DNA of 64,000 bases from JADJPF01 sp964492845 (GTDB taxonomy: Bacteria; Acidobacteriota; Blastocatellia; Chloracidobacteriales; JADJPF01), in assembly GCA_964492845.1 (NCBI GenBank), contig CAZBMZ010000002.1:296592-360591 (forward strand), read 5' to 3'. Within the stretch, counting starts at the first letter, position 1; each line of letters starts with the position of its first letter. The notes beneath the pieces were generated by a model. It worked only from the letters and a program-made list of their open reading frames with translations. It was not told where the DNA came from and searched no databases. Of the stretch, positions 51,085 through 61,287 are shown one piece after another. A program made the position numbers and the translations under genes.

Positions 51085-52689
51085 TTATTGCTGTTGTTGA
51101 TAATAGGCATAAGGGTTATAAACCATTGCTAAGCCTTGTCGGTAAAGTTCTACAAGCAAGCGTATTGCATCAGTATCTCCGCGCAGTTGCTCTAAACAGG
51201 GGCCTAGCGGATAGCTACCATCAAAAAGTATCATTAGCCGGTCAACTGAGCGAGGAAACCGGGTATTTTGTAGAGCATCATAGAACGCTTGAGTTAAGAC
51301 AAGGGTTGAAGAAGGGTGTGGAAGCTGCTCTATTAAGTAATATTCCTCGTCATAGCGTTGCATCATTCTAGCTAGGATTTCATCAACGCTAGAAACAATA
51401 GTTCTTGGTACGGAAATAGGTTGGGATTGGAAAGTAAAACTGCCGCTTGTCCAATTTAATAAGGAGAGTAAAGCAGGTTCACCCATTAAATTCATATATT
51501 GAGAATCAACTATTTCACCATCTTGAAAGAAAATTGCTCCTTCAACATCTCCGCTTTTTAGCTGCAAAACTCCGCTTTTACGTTTAGCTTCTGCAAAACG
51601 TAGCAGGTCTGATGGGGTCATTTCTCCTAAACTTCCAGCAAGTTCAACTTGTCCAATGCTTGTGTCGCTATATTGGCTTTGGACATTTTGAATTTGGCGT
51701 TGCAGAAGCTTTTTTATTCTCATAGAAATTTCTGCAATACTAAAAGGCTTGACCCAATAATCTTCTACACCTTTTTCAAATGCAGCAATTTTTTCCTCTT
51801 CCTGACCACGAGAAGTTAAACAAACAAAAGGAATACTTTGTGTTTCAGGGTATTCTTGAAGTTTGATAAAAAACTGGCTTCCGTCCATCTTAGGCATTAG
51901 CAAGTCAGAAATAATAATATTAGGTCTTAAACGTAAGGCTTTATCTACGCCTTCTAACCCATTATTAGCTGTAATTACTTGGCAACCAAGATTTTTAATA
52001 GCCGTGCTTAGTAAAAGACAAATGTTAGGATCGTCGTCTACTACTAAAATGCTTAGGTCTGCAAATGCGGTTTGTTCTTCTTGGCTAACAGATACTTTTG
52101 CTCGTGAAACAGGATAGCCTGGCAATGGGGCTGCCGCAGGGCCAGCCGCTTTAGGTTGTTCCTCCATAACCCAGGTTCCTTTTGCACCCTGGGCCCAGGT
52201 TTCATCTCTAACACCTATCATTTCCCTTAATTCTTTACGGTAAAGCTCATCTTTGTCACCAAATTGAGGTAGAGAAGCAAAAAAGCCTCGTGCCGCTTCT
52301 TTTTGATTCATTGCTAAATAAACTTCTGCTATTTGTCTACAAGTTCTATAAGCTTCTTCAAACTGGCCTAAACCATGATGAATACGCTCTATTTCTTTTA
52401 AGATAGATGCTCGTCTTTCATTATCTCCTAGTTTTTCTACTTTGCGATAATAAGCTAAGGCAAGGTCATATTGTTTGCTTGTTTGATAAAGATCTGCTAG
52501 GCGAACAAAGGATTCAATAGCTTCTTCTACCATATTGGAGGTTTGATAAAGTGTGCCTAATTGTCTTAGTGCTTCTGTATCATTTGCATTAACATAAAGA
52601 GCTTGACGAAGGCGTTCAATCTCTTTTGTAACTTTTGCCTGATCTAGGCGGGTATTCATTTGTTGCCAAACTTTATCAAATAAAGCCAT
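51085..52689 (-). CDS. TPR, response regulator receiver and DUF4388 protein
   Basis: This 534-residue cytoplasmic protein has TPR-like helices (about 1-150), a receiver domain at about 215-340, and a C-terminal DUF4388 (PatA-like) domain. The receiver has phosphoacceptor Asp262 in IISDLLMPKMDG and the lysine in WVKPF. The DUF4388 domain shows GEMTPSDLLRFAEAKRKSGV and a DGEIVDSQY motif. GGAGG at 52696-52700 on the minus strand, 6 nt before ATG 52689, chooses this start over the upstream frame extension at 52770. DUF4388 proteins often act in type IV pilus or gliding regulation; that is inference. No output DNA-binding domain is present. Confidence 0.88.
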   Translation of the reverse strand: MALFDKVWQQMNTRLDQAKVTKEIERLRQALYVNANDTEALRQLGTLYQTSNMVEEAIESFVRLADLYQTSKQYDLALAYYRKVEKLGDNERRASILKEIERIHHGLGQFEEAYRTCRQIAEVYLAMNQKEAARGFFASLPQFGDKDELYRKELREMIGVRDETWAQGAKGTWVMEEQPKAAGPAAAPLPGYPVSRAKVSVSQEEQTAFADLSILVVDDDPNICLLLSTAIKNLGCQVITANNGLEGVDKALRLRPNIIISDLLMPKMDGSQFFIKLQEYPETQSIPFVCLTSRGQEEEKIAAFEKGVEDYWVKPFSIAEISMRIKKLLQRQIQNVQSQYSDTSIGQVELAGSLGEMTPSDLLRFAEAKRKSGVLQLKSGDVEGAIFFQDGEIVDSQYMNLMGEPALLSLLNWTSGSFTFQSQPISVPRTIVSSVDEILARMMQRYDEEYYLIEQLPHPSSTLVLTQAFYDALQNTRFPRSVDRLMILFDGSYPLGPCLEQLRGDTDAIRLLVELYRQGLAMVYNPYAYYQQQQ

Positions 52690-52990
52690 GATAGACCTCC
52701 AACAAGTAAGTAGCACATTTATTATAAAAGCTTTTTGTCCAATGATAACGCTCATCAAAAGCAACGTCAATTAATTAGGCATTTAGCTTTTACGTAAGCA
52801 TTGACAATGCTTTGACTAACTTCTTTGCACAAAATATTATCTATAGAAATATAAAGATTTATTTAGCCTGATGATGATATATTATTCTACTTAACTGCAA
52901 AAACTAGGCTTGGTATGTCCGATCAAAAGTTAAAACAATAAAAACAATATATTTAAGTTTTATTAAAAAATGCTAGGGGAGGGTAATTTA

Positions 52991-54700
52991 ATGGGGTATA
53001 TAGGCACTTATATTTTAGTTTTAATGGAATGGTTTTCTAAACTTCCTAATAATCTTTCATCCTCATATTATCGCTATTATGTTTTAACTAATTATATATA
53101 TTTATTAGCATTTTTTGCTCACGGAGGACTACTACTTTCTTTTGCATTTCTTGGAGTAAAAGAACTAGCTCTTTTTAATATTGGAAGTTGTTTATCATTT
53201 ATAATTGCTATTATTATTAATATGAGGGGGTACTTAGTCTTAAGCATTAGTTTAGCAGCATTTGAAGTTATTGCTCATGCTATTGCTGGAGTTTATGTAC
53301 TAGGTTTAGCATCAGGCTTTCAATACTACATTTTAGGACTACTTGTTACTATATTTGCTTCTCCTTTAAGAAAACTAGCCCCTAAGATAGCTTTGGCCTT
53401 ATTAACCTCAATAGTTTATATTTTATTAAACTATTATGCTCAAATTTCTACACCAATTAGATCCTTAGATATACTTGCAATAAATGTTTACAATGTAATG
53501 AATTTATTAACATGTATTTTTGTAGTTTCTTTATCTATTTTTGCAAGTGATAACGCAGCATTAAAAGCAGAACAAAAATTAACACAAGCACTAGAAGATC
53601 TAAAAGAGGCAAATCTTGAAACAGAAAAGAAAAACGAGGAATTAGCTAAAACAAATCAACAGTTAGAGAAGAAAAATGGAGAGTTAGCAAGCAAAAATGA
53701 AGAATTAATGCAATCTTATAAACGAGCTAATTTAATCTTCTCTGCACTTTCAGAAGCCTTGCCAGGTACGGTTTTAGATGAGAAATATCAATTAGACAAA
53801 ATAATTGGCAGAGGTGCTTTTGGTGCAGTTTTTAAGGCAGTTCATTTAACTTCAAAAAGAGAAGTTGCTGCAAAAGTTTTTCAGCCTGTAAGCGGAAATG
53901 TTACAGCCGAAGGTTTAGAACGTTTTCAACTAGAGGCAATTTTAGCTTCCTTAGTTAATCATCATAATGCTATTGAAGTGTTAGATTCAGGGGTTTCAGG
54001 CGGAATTGCTTATATAATAATGGAACTGCTAAATGGTCATAGCTTAACTGATGAATTAAACAAGAAAAATGGACGTTTAAGCCCAAAACGTTGTGCAGAA
54101 ATACTTGTTCCTATTTGTGATGTCCTTACAAAAGCTCATAGCGCAGGCATAGTTCATAGAGATATTAAACCTGATAATATTTTTCTTCATTATTGTGAGG
54201 AAGGAGAAGTTATCAAAGTAGTAGATTTTGGTATTGCCAAGCTACAAAATGAAATTCAAGGTGTGGCACTTCAAAATCTAACTTTGGCAGGGGGTTTAGT
54301 TGGTACTCCAATTTATATGTCTCCAGAAAGATTACTTCATAACATCTGTGAAGCTCCTTCAGATGTTTATAGTCTAGGAATAATGCTTTATCAAATGCTA
54401 TCAGGAAAAGTCCCTTTTTATTCAACAGAAATTTGGCAAATAATACAAATGCACATTAATGATACGCCTGTTTCACTAAGAGAAGTAAATCCTGATATTT
54501 TGCCTAAAGTTGAGAAAATCGTTTTTCAAGCCTTAAGAAAAGACCCTAATGAAAGACCTTCTGCTATGAGTTTAGGCCAAGATTTTGCTGCATCTTTGGG
54601 TTTAGAAATAAAACCTAATGAAAGAGGACATACAAAGGTCTTTGTCTCTGGTACTGATATTAGAGGAGCAGTTTCTACTGATGAGCCAACTCTAGGATAA
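52991..54700 (+). CDS. Membrane-anchored serine/threonine protein kinase
   Basis: This 569-residue protein has about six N-terminal membrane helices (residues 1-190). A charged coiled coil rich in KxxELAxxN repeats follows (about 200-245), then a Hanks-type kinase domain (about 265-540). Kinase motifs are GRGAFGAVFKAV, VAAKVF, HRDIKPDNIF with catalytic Asp391, DFGIAK and GTPIYMSPERL. AGGGGAGGG at 52975-52983 before ATG 52991 sets the start over ATG 52970. The membrane domain resembles sensor modules of cyclases but has no recognised ligand site. It is followed by the HEAT-WD40 gene 183 bp later. Confidence 0.92.
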   Translation: MGYIGTYILVLMEWFSKLPNNLSSSYYRYYVLTNYIYLLAFFAHGGLLLSFAFLGVKELALFNIGSCLSFIIAIIINMRGYLVLSISLAAFEVIAHAIAGVYVLGLASGFQYYILGLLVTIFASPLRKLAPKIALALLTSIVYILLNYYAQISTPIRSLDILAINVYNVMNLLTCIFVVSLSIFASDNAALKAEQKLTQALEDLKEANLETEKKNEELAKTNQQLEKKNGELASKNEELMQSYKRANLIFSALSEALPGTVLDEKYQLDKIIGRGAFGAVFKAVHLTSKREVAAKVFQPVSGNVTAEGLERFQLEAILASLVNHHNAIEVLDSGVSGGIAYIIMELLNGHSLTDELNKKNGRLSPKRCAEILVPICDVLTKAHSAGIVHRDIKPDNIFLHYCEEGEVIKVVDFGIAKLQNEIQGVALQNLTLAGGLVGTPIYMSPERLLHNICEAPSDVYSLGIMLYQMLSGKVPFYSTEIWQIIQMHINDTPVSLREVNPDILPKVEKIVFQALRKDPNERPSAMSLGQDFAASLGLEIKPNERGHTKVFVSGTDIRGAVSTDEPTLG

Positions 54701-54883
54701 GATAATGCCCTAGGTAAACAACTATCAAATATAAAATTAGTGGAATAATACAGGGCAATAAAATTAAATTATCTACTTTGTTTGTGGTAATTAGACCTAT
54801 TGTTATCTTTAAGTTCGTGATAAAGTTTTGTCCCAAATTTTCAACTAGCATTAGATTTCAGCACAAAGTTAATGAGGTTAAAG

Positions 54884-57358
54884 ATGGATAAAGGAAAACA
54901 GCAGGAATTAAAACAAAAGCTTTATAGTAAAACTCCATTAATTGGCGGTTGGCAAAGGCGTAAGGCTGTCACAGAAATAGTTCAAGCTCTTGAAACGCAA
55001 GACGCAGATGCTGCTTCACTACTAGCAGAAGCCTTAATGCTTAGTACGGATGCCCAGATAAAATCTACTGCTTTAGAAGCATTAAAACAAATCAAAGATC
55101 AAAAATGTATTGACACAATTTGTGCTGATTGGGCAGCTTCTCGACACCCAGATTTAACACAACTTGTTACTTCTGCTGCATGGGTTGCCAGCACTCCAGC
55201 ACGCTTAAGGGTTTTAACAGCCCTAAAAACAGGAAAAGTAGATATACTAAACAAGGGTGGAATAGATGTTTTTGAAGCTTTTTTAGAAATAAGTAATGAT
55301 AAAGACAGTGAAATAGCTCGCCAAGCAAAGGAAGGGCTAGCAAAATTGCAAAGCTCTGAAGCTATAGATGCTTTATGTAGCCGCTGGGCCAAAGATAGAG
55401 ACAGCCATTTAGGTCAAATTATTATTCAAAAAAGCTATGTTGCCAGGCAACCTTTAGATGTACAGGTTCTAACAGCCTTAAAATGTGGTAAAACTGACGT
55501 AGTAACCAAAGGTAGTCCAGAAGTATTAACCCCTTTATTACAAGCCTGTTCAGATTCAGATTCAGATATTGCCAAAGAAGCACAAAAAGCATTAAGAGAA
55601 TTAAAAAATTTAGAGACACAAGAAGGACTTTGTAAAATAATTTTAGAAAAAGAAAATAATTTTGCCCGCCAAGCAGCTATTGATGCTGGGTATGCCCCAC
55701 AAGATGAAAAACAAAAAATATTATTTTATTTTTTTACTGAACAATGGAATAAATATGAGATATTAGATAATAATCAAAGAATGCTACGAGCTATCCATCA
55801 AAAAGCTAGTCCAATGTTGCAAGATAGAATTGCTAGTAAAGCCCGCCAAAAAGGTTACTTACTCTCTGAGCCTGTTCAAGTAGAGCGTAAACGTCAACGT
55901 TTAGTAGAGATGACTATCAAAGAATGGGAAGAATTATTGATTGCAGTAGAAAATAGTAGCCAACGAGCAGATATCTTACGCTTAGCTCAAGAAGCCCCAC
56001 CGCTTTGGAGTATGCAAGTATTGTTGAGAATGAAAAAATCTGGTTGGAAACCTCGCAATGATGAGCAGGAAAGCTACGAAGAACTACTTCGTTTAGCAGA
56101 AAAATGTGAGCTAATTAATCCAAACTCCCCTGCTAGCAGTATTGCTACTTTATCTGGACATACAGATGTAATTAATTGTTTAACTATTAGTCCTGATGCT
56201 AGTTTACTAGCTAGCGGTAGCTTAGATAATAGTATTAGACTTTGGAGTTTACCTAGTGGAAAAGAATTAAAAAAACTAGAGGGTCATAGCGGAGCAATTA
56301 ATTGTTTGGCTATTTCTAATGACAGTAAAACTTTAATTAGTGGTAGTGGAGATGGAACGTTAAAACTATGGGATTTACCTTCTGGGCTACTACGTAAAAC
56401 ACTATCAGGACATACAGACGAAGTAAATTCCTTAGCTATTAGTCCGAACGGAAAAACACTAGCTAGCGGTAGTTTGGATAATGGAATTAGGCTATGGAGC
56501 TTACCAGGAGGCGACGAACTAAAAGAAATTAAAGAGCATACAGGCTCAATCTGGTCATTAGCCTTTAGTCCTGATGGACATGTTTTAGCTAGTGGTGGCG
56601 GGCTTGCAGATCATTCTATTAAACTTTGGACAATTCCTGAAGGCTCAGCCATACAGACCTTAAACGGGCATAAGGGTTTAGTACGTTGCTTAAGTTTTAG
56701 TAAAAATGGACAGCTTTTAGTTAGCGGAAGTGGTGATAATAATATTAAAATTTGGCAACTTTCCGATGGACGAGAGCTTAAAACATTAAAAGGGCATCAA
56801 GGTCTAATTAACGGACTAATTTTTAAACCAGATGGTCAAATGCTAATTAGCAGTAGTGTTGATAAAACTATTCGTCTTTGGAATATATCTGATGGCAAAT
56901 TGCTAAAGAAATTAGATAAGCATAAAGACCGCGTTACAGCCTTAATTTCAGACTCAGATACTAGAACACTTATTAGTGCTAGTTGGGATTCTACAATAAG
57001 AATTTGGTCATTGGCTAACCAACAGGAAGTAAAGATACTTGAAGGTCATACAAGTTGGGTTACTAGTCTGGTTTTAAGCCCAGATGGACAAATTTTGGTA
57101 AGTGGTAGTCGAGATAATACTTTAAGAGTTTGGCATATGAAGTCAATATTACTTAACCATTTACCAGCACGTCAAACTACAGTAGCCGATTTAGCTTGGG
57201 CTGAAAAAGCAATAAAGGACAATAGCTTATCTTTAGCAAGCCGCAAGAACTTAGAATTTGTTGCAGCATTAATGCGTTGGCGTAATAAAATAGAAAATAG
57301 CAAAGATACTCTACGCAAAATTGAAGTAGGAGAATTTGAGATTGAACTTGCTAGTTAA
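54884..57358 (+). CDS. HEAT-like repeat and WD40 repeat protein
   Basis: This 824-residue protein has an N-terminal half of HEAT-like helical repeats (KEALRELKNLETQEGL-type units) up to about residue 400. Eight WD40 repeats follow at about 420-755 (such as NSLAISPNGKTLASGSLDNG and the following IRLW). A C-terminal helical tail closes it. WD40 propellers usually serve as protein-binding platforms. There is no signal peptide. GAGG at 54874-54877 favours ATG 54884 over 54872. It lies between two Ser/Thr kinase genes and 54 bp before the second, so it may assemble with or be phosphorylated by them. Confidence 0.85.
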   Translation: MDKGKQQELKQKLYSKTPLIGGWQRRKAVTEIVQALETQDADAASLLAEALMLSTDAQIKSTALEALKQIKDQKCIDTICADWAASRHPDLTQLVTSAAWVASTPARLRVLTALKTGKVDILNKGGIDVFEAFLEISNDKDSEIARQAKEGLAKLQSSEAIDALCSRWAKDRDSHLGQIIIQKSYVARQPLDVQVLTALKCGKTDVVTKGSPEVLTPLLQACSDSDSDIAKEAQKALRELKNLETQEGLCKIILEKENNFARQAAIDAGYAPQDEKQKILFYFFTEQWNKYEILDNNQRMLRAIHQKASPMLQDRIASKARQKGYLLSEPVQVERKRQRLVEMTIKEWEELLIAVENSSQRADILRLAQEAPPLWSMQVLLRMKKSGWKPRNDEQESYEELLRLAEKCELINPNSPASSIATLSGHTDVINCLTISPDASLLASGSLDNSIRLWSLPSGKELKKLEGHSGAINCLAISNDSKTLISGSGDGTLKLWDLPSGLLRKTLSGHTDEVNSLAISPNGKTLASGSLDNGIRLWSLPGGDELKEIKEHTGSIWSLAFSPDGHVLASGGGLADHSIKLWTIPEGSAIQTLNGHKGLVRCLSFSKNGQLLVSGSGDNNIKIWQLSDGRELKTLKGHQGLINGLIFKPDGQMLISSSVDKTIRLWNISDGKLLKKLDKHKDRVTALISDSDTRTLISASWDSTIRIWSLANQQEVKILEGHTSWVTSLVLSPDGQILVSGSRDNTLRVWHMKSILLNHLPARQTTVADLAWAEKAIKDNSLSLASRKNLEFVAALMRWRNKIENSKDTLRKIEVGEFEIELAS

Positions 57359-57412
57359 ATTTCAAAAGCAATCTACTGAAATTATTACGTATGTAACCAT
57401 AAGGATTGTTTA

Positions 57413-60400
57413 ATGCTAGTTTGTCCAGTCTGTCAAACTAAATATGATGACCAACTGCGTCAACGTTGCGCTAAGGATTTTACCCCGCTAGAAGAAGCAA
57501 AAACTACAAGTTCTACAGCTTCAGAGCAAATTATTGCTGGTCGTTACAAAGTTATTCGCAAACTAGGTGCAGGGGGCATGGCAGTAGTTCACCTAGTAGA
57601 AAGATTAAATATTGGTGATTTTGCTGCTTTAAAATTAATGAATCAGGCTATTGCTTCTGATCCTGAGTCATTAGCACAATTTCAAATGGAAGCCCGACTA
57701 GCTGCCTCAGCTAGCCATCCTAATGTAGTACAAATTTATGATTTTGGAATAACGGAAGATAAATTGCCCTACCTTGTAATGGAATTTTTAGAAGGGCCAA
57801 ATCTTTCAGAAGAATTAAGAAAAACAGGTACTTTAAGCTTAGAAAGAGCTTTAGAAATCTTTCAGCCAATTTGTACGGCTCTTACAGCAACACATGCTAG
57901 CGGACTTATTCACCGAGACTTAAAACCTTCTAATGTAATTTTGCAACAGCTTAAATGGGGTGGTGAATTTGTTAAAGTTGTTGATTTTGGTATTGCTAAA
58001 GCTTTAACTACGGCGGCTAATCCTTCTGATAAAGGCGCGGTAGTTGGTACATTAGGCTATATGTCGCTAGAACAAGTAAAAGGAGAAAATTTAGATAATC
58101 GTTCTGATATATATAGTTTAGCCGTAATATTTTATGAATTATTGACTGGCACACTTCCTTTTCAAGCTAATTCTACACCTCAAATGCTTGTTGCAATGGC
58201 AAAAGAGCAACCTCGTTCACTAAAAAGCCTTAGACCTGATATTCCTTCTCGAATAGAGCTAATTTTATTTAAGTCTTTATCAAAAAATCCTGCTGACCGC
58301 CATGCTTCAGCTAATGAACTAGCTCAAGAGTTGATGGATGCAGCCAATCGTGCAAGACCTATTTTTATACCTAAAGCAAGTGGGGAAATAACTCAAGAAA
58401 CTTTTATTGATCGAGAAACCTTAAAAACAGGAACCATTGCAACATTAAATTGGCAAGGAACACTTGGAACGCTTAACTTAGATTTTTGTTTAGGTAGAGA
58501 AAAAGAAATAGAACTCTTAAAAGAAAATTTTCTACAAATTTCCCAAGGTCGTAACTTGCCAGTAGTTATCACTTCTGACCCAGGGGCGGGACGCTCTCAA
58601 ATCTTACTTGAATATCAACGTTGGGCAGAAAGTGAGGGTGCAGTAGTTCTACCAGCAAGATTTTATGATTATGGCGGCAGTCAACTAGCTCCATATCAAG
58701 TATTCTTAGATATGTTACGAGCCTGTTTACTCGGTCATCGTTTGCCACCAATTACCCAGAAATTTAACCCAGGTGACACCCAAAAATTTCAAGACCCTGC
58801 TAGCACTTCTCAACTAGCAGAAATGATTCAAGATAGAACAGGGGTAATTTTACCTGAAGAAGCTTTTTCATCCGAAGCCCTTTCCGGCGGTAGTACAGAC
58901 AAATGGCGTGTATTTGAAGCTGTAACAGAAATTTATAAACGCATTGCTCGTTCTGCTCCTGTTGTATTTTTACTTGATGACCTACATTTTGCTGATAGTT
59001 TAAGCTTAGAAATGCTAGCTTATATTATACGTAATACTACAGGTACTAGATTACAAGTTATTACTACAGCTTTAGTTGAGGAAGTGCAAACTAAAGGTAA
59101 AGCCTTACGTAATTGGCTAGCCAAACAAATTGGTAATAATAATTACAAAGAAATTTTTATTAGCGGGCTTCCTAGATCTGATGCAGAAATTTTACTAGCA
59201 GCTATTTTTGGAGAAATAGAAATTTCTGATTCAGCTATTGATTATATTTGGAGTGAGACACAAGGGTTTCCACTATTTTTAGTTGAGTTATTAGAACATT
59301 TGATGATAGCTGGAAAAATTGAAAAAGTTGGAAATAAATGGCGGGCTAATTGGTTTGGACAGCTAGAAGTTCCTCCATCGGTTAATAATCTGGTTAATGC
59401 TAAATTAAGACGTTTTGACCAAAAACAGCTAGAAGTTTTTAAGCATGCTGCGGTAATCGGAGATGAGTTTCAATTTGATGTATTGGTAGAAGCACTTGAT
59501 GTAGATGAAGATGAATTAGATGAAGTTTTGCGTCAAGGTGTGCAAGGATGGATATTAAAAGAACAACAAAGTGCGTCAGGGGATTTTTTCCGCTTTCATC
59601 ATAGTATGTTAAGACGCGCGCTTTATAACTCAATGGCTAAGGCTAATCGCCGAAAAGTACATTCTAAAGTAGCAAAAACTATTGAAACTTTGCAAGGTAG
59701 TAAAAAAGATCGTTTTGTAGGACAAATTGCCTATCATTATTATTGGGCAGGGGAATGGCAAAAGGCTTTTGTTCCTTCTGTTAGAGCCGGTGAAATTGCT
59801 CGTAAAAGAGAAGCTTTTAGTGAAGCAGTAACTTATTTCCATTATGGCAGTGAAGCTATGGAGCAATTGCAATCTAATGAAATAAAAGTAGAAGCTACAC
59901 TTGCTGGAAAAATGCATGTAGGGCTAGCAGAAGCTTTAATTATCTTAAATCGTTTTGAAGATACTGAAAAAGAACTAGCACGAATCTTTGAACTAGCAAG
60001 TCAAGAAAAAGATGTTGCTTTAAGAGCTTGGGGAGAATTTTTAGCTAGCCGTTATCATCAAGCTCGTGGTGCGATGAAACGAGCAGTTGAGCTTGCAAAA
60101 CTTGGTCTTGAATCTATTGATGAAGCTAAACAAGCAACAGATAATGAATTACACCGTCGCCTACTGCAACAACTTGGCTATACTTTATGGATGAGTGGTC
60201 AAATGGATGCAGCAAAAGAACCTTTAGAAAAGGCGGTTGCTATAGCTGAAGCCTCTACAGATAATCGTCCAGCAGGTTGGGCATTGTCTTATTTAGGACT
60301 AATGCACTGTTTCCGGGGCAATGGTACATTAGCAATAGAACTAGGCGAAAAAGGACTAAAACTACTAAGAGCTTCTGGAGATCGGGTTAGTGAAATGTTT

Positions 60401-61069
60401 GCTTGGGAGCGAGTAGGCATTGTTTACAGTATGTTAGGGGATCAAGACCGCGCACTTTATTATTTTGAAGGTGGTTTGGAACTTGCCCGCGCTATTGGTC
60501 ATCAACATCAACAAGCTCTTATGTATATTGATTTAGGGGAAGCTAACCGTTTAAAAAATAATTTAGTTCAAGCTGAACAACACTATCAAAGAGCTTTAAC
60601 TATTTCTCGTCAAATTGAGCGTTCAGATGTAGAAGCTTTGTGTACACAAAATTTAGGGTTAGTTGCTAATTCACGTAAGCAATTTGCTGAGGCTGCTAAT
60701 TTATTAGAAACAGCCTTAAAGCTTTTTCAAGCTCAACATCGCGGAATATCAGAGGCAGAAGTTTACTGGGCCTTAGCTGTTGCACAAGAAGGATTAGGAC
60801 AAGAAGAATTGGCATTAGAAAACTATAAAGATGCAGCTAAATTGTGTAATAAACTTTCTTATTTAGATTATGAATGGCGTGCTTTGTTAGGACAAGGTAA
60901 CATTCTTGCCTCAAAGAGTGAGTTTCAAGAAGCTGAAACTGTAATTAGTGAAGCTATTTTGGTAATTGAAAAAATGAAATCGCAACTGCCAGAAGGGGCA
61001 AACTTAAAAGGGTTTTTAGAAGAAAAACAACCTGTTTATGATTTGTCTCAAAAATTAAAAACTAAATAA
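57413..61069 (+). CDS. Serine/threonine kinase with AAA-type ATPase and TPR domains
   Basis: This 1218-residue regulator begins with a short zinc-ribbon-like segment (CPVCQTKYDDQLRQRC). A Hanks kinase domain (about 42-310) has GAGGMAVVHLV, HRDLKPSNVI with Asp169, and DFGIAKAL. An AAA/NACHT-type ATPase module follows at about 360-700, and TPR-like helices (about 750-1200). The Walker A loop reads DPGAGRSQIL near residue 391, with Arg where the lysine normally is. The Walker B region VVFLLDDLHFAD near 520 is intact. The architecture resembles PknK-type multidomain kinases. It is immediately downstream of the HEAT-WD40 gene. Confidence 0.9.
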   Translation: MLVCPVCQTKYDDQLRQRCAKDFTPLEEAKTTSSTASEQIIAGRYKVIRKLGAGGMAVVHLVERLNIGDFAALKLMNQAIASDPESLAQFQMEARLAASASHPNVVQIYDFGITEDKLPYLVMEFLEGPNLSEELRKTGTLSLERALEIFQPICTALTATHASGLIHRDLKPSNVILQQLKWGGEFVKVVDFGIAKALTTAANPSDKGAVVGTLGYMSLEQVKGENLDNRSDIYSLAVIFYELLTGTLPFQANSTPQMLVAMAKEQPRSLKSLRPDIPSRIELILFKSLSKNPADRHASANELAQELMDAANRARPIFIPKASGEITQETFIDRETLKTGTIATLNWQGTLGTLNLDFCLGREKEIELLKENFLQISQGRNLPVVITSDPGAGRSQILLEYQRWAESEGAVVLPARFYDYGGSQLAPYQVFLDMLRACLLGHRLPPITQKFNPGDTQKFQDPASTSQLAEMIQDRTGVILPEEAFSSEALSGGSTDKWRVFEAVTEIYKRIARSAPVVFLLDDLHFADSLSLEMLAYIIRNTTGTRLQVITTALVEEVQTKGKALRNWLAKQIGNNNYKEIFISGLPRSDAEILLAAIFGEIEISDSAIDYIWSETQGFPLFLVELLEHLMIAGKIEKVGNKWRANWFGQLEVPPSVNNLVNAKLRRFDQKQLEVFKHAAVIGDEFQFDVLVEALDVDEDELDEVLRQGVQGWILKEQQSASGDFFRFHHSMLRRALYNSMAKANRRKVHSKVAKTIETLQGSKKDRFVGQIAYHYYWAGEWQKAFVPSVRAGEIARKREAFSEAVTYFHYGSEAMEQLQSNEIKVEATLAGKMHVGLAEALIILNRFEDTEKELARIFELASQEKDVALRAWGEFLASRYHQARGAMKRAVELAKLGLESIDEAKQATDNELHRRLLQQLGYTLWMSGQMDAAKEPLEKAVAIAEASTDNRPAGWALSYLGLMHCFRGNGTLAIELGEKGLKLLRASGDRVSEMFAWERVGIVYSMLGDQDRALYYFEGGLELARAIGHQHQQALMYIDLGEANRLKNNLVQAEQHYQRALTISRQIERSDVEALCTQNLGLVANSRKQFAEAANLLETALKLFQAQHRGISEAEVYWALAVAQEGLGQEELALENYKDAAKLCNKLSYLDYEWRALLGQGNILASKSEFQEAETVISEAILVIEKMKSQLPEGANLKGFLEEKQPVYDLSQKLKTK

Positions 61070-61089
61070 ACTTAAGAAAAAATTTTTAA

Positions 61090-61139
61090 TCTAGGAACGC
61101 AGGAGTTTTATATATGGAAAGGATATTTGCGTTCCTAGA
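61090..61139. repeat. 12-bp inverted repeat downstream of the kinase-AAA-TPR gene
   Basis: TCTAGGAACGCA (61090-61101) and TGCGTTCCTAGA (61128-61139) are perfect inverted repeats separated by 26 nt. There is no T-tract. It may end the kinase transcript or be a remnant of a small mobile repeat; no second copy was found in the window. Confidence 0.6.
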
Positions 61140-61180
61140 ATTGACGAAAAATTTTGTAACCAATTTTGATTAAAAAATAT

Positions 61181-61207
61181 GCAAATGCCTCATTTAGAGG
61201 CATTTGC
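61181..61207 (-). terminator. Intrinsic terminator for the REC-PilZ gene
   Basis: An 11-bp perfect stem (GCAAATGCCTC at 61181-61191, GAGGCATTTGC at 61197-61207) has a 5-nt loop. On the minus strand it is followed by ATATTTTTTA, as expected downstream of the minus-strand response regulator. Confidence 0.8.
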
Positions 61208-61287
61208 TAGTAGCGTAGTTATAAAACTCTGGAGCTACTATGATTATTGGTTCTTAAAGAAAATTTTTGAACCTTGAAAGAGTCCTT

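Noticed and set aside
52690..52770. 27-residue N-terminal extension of the TPR-REC-DUF4388 protein
   Set aside because: The extension is hydrophobic and out of family pattern; GGAGG lies 6 nt before the internal ATG 52689.
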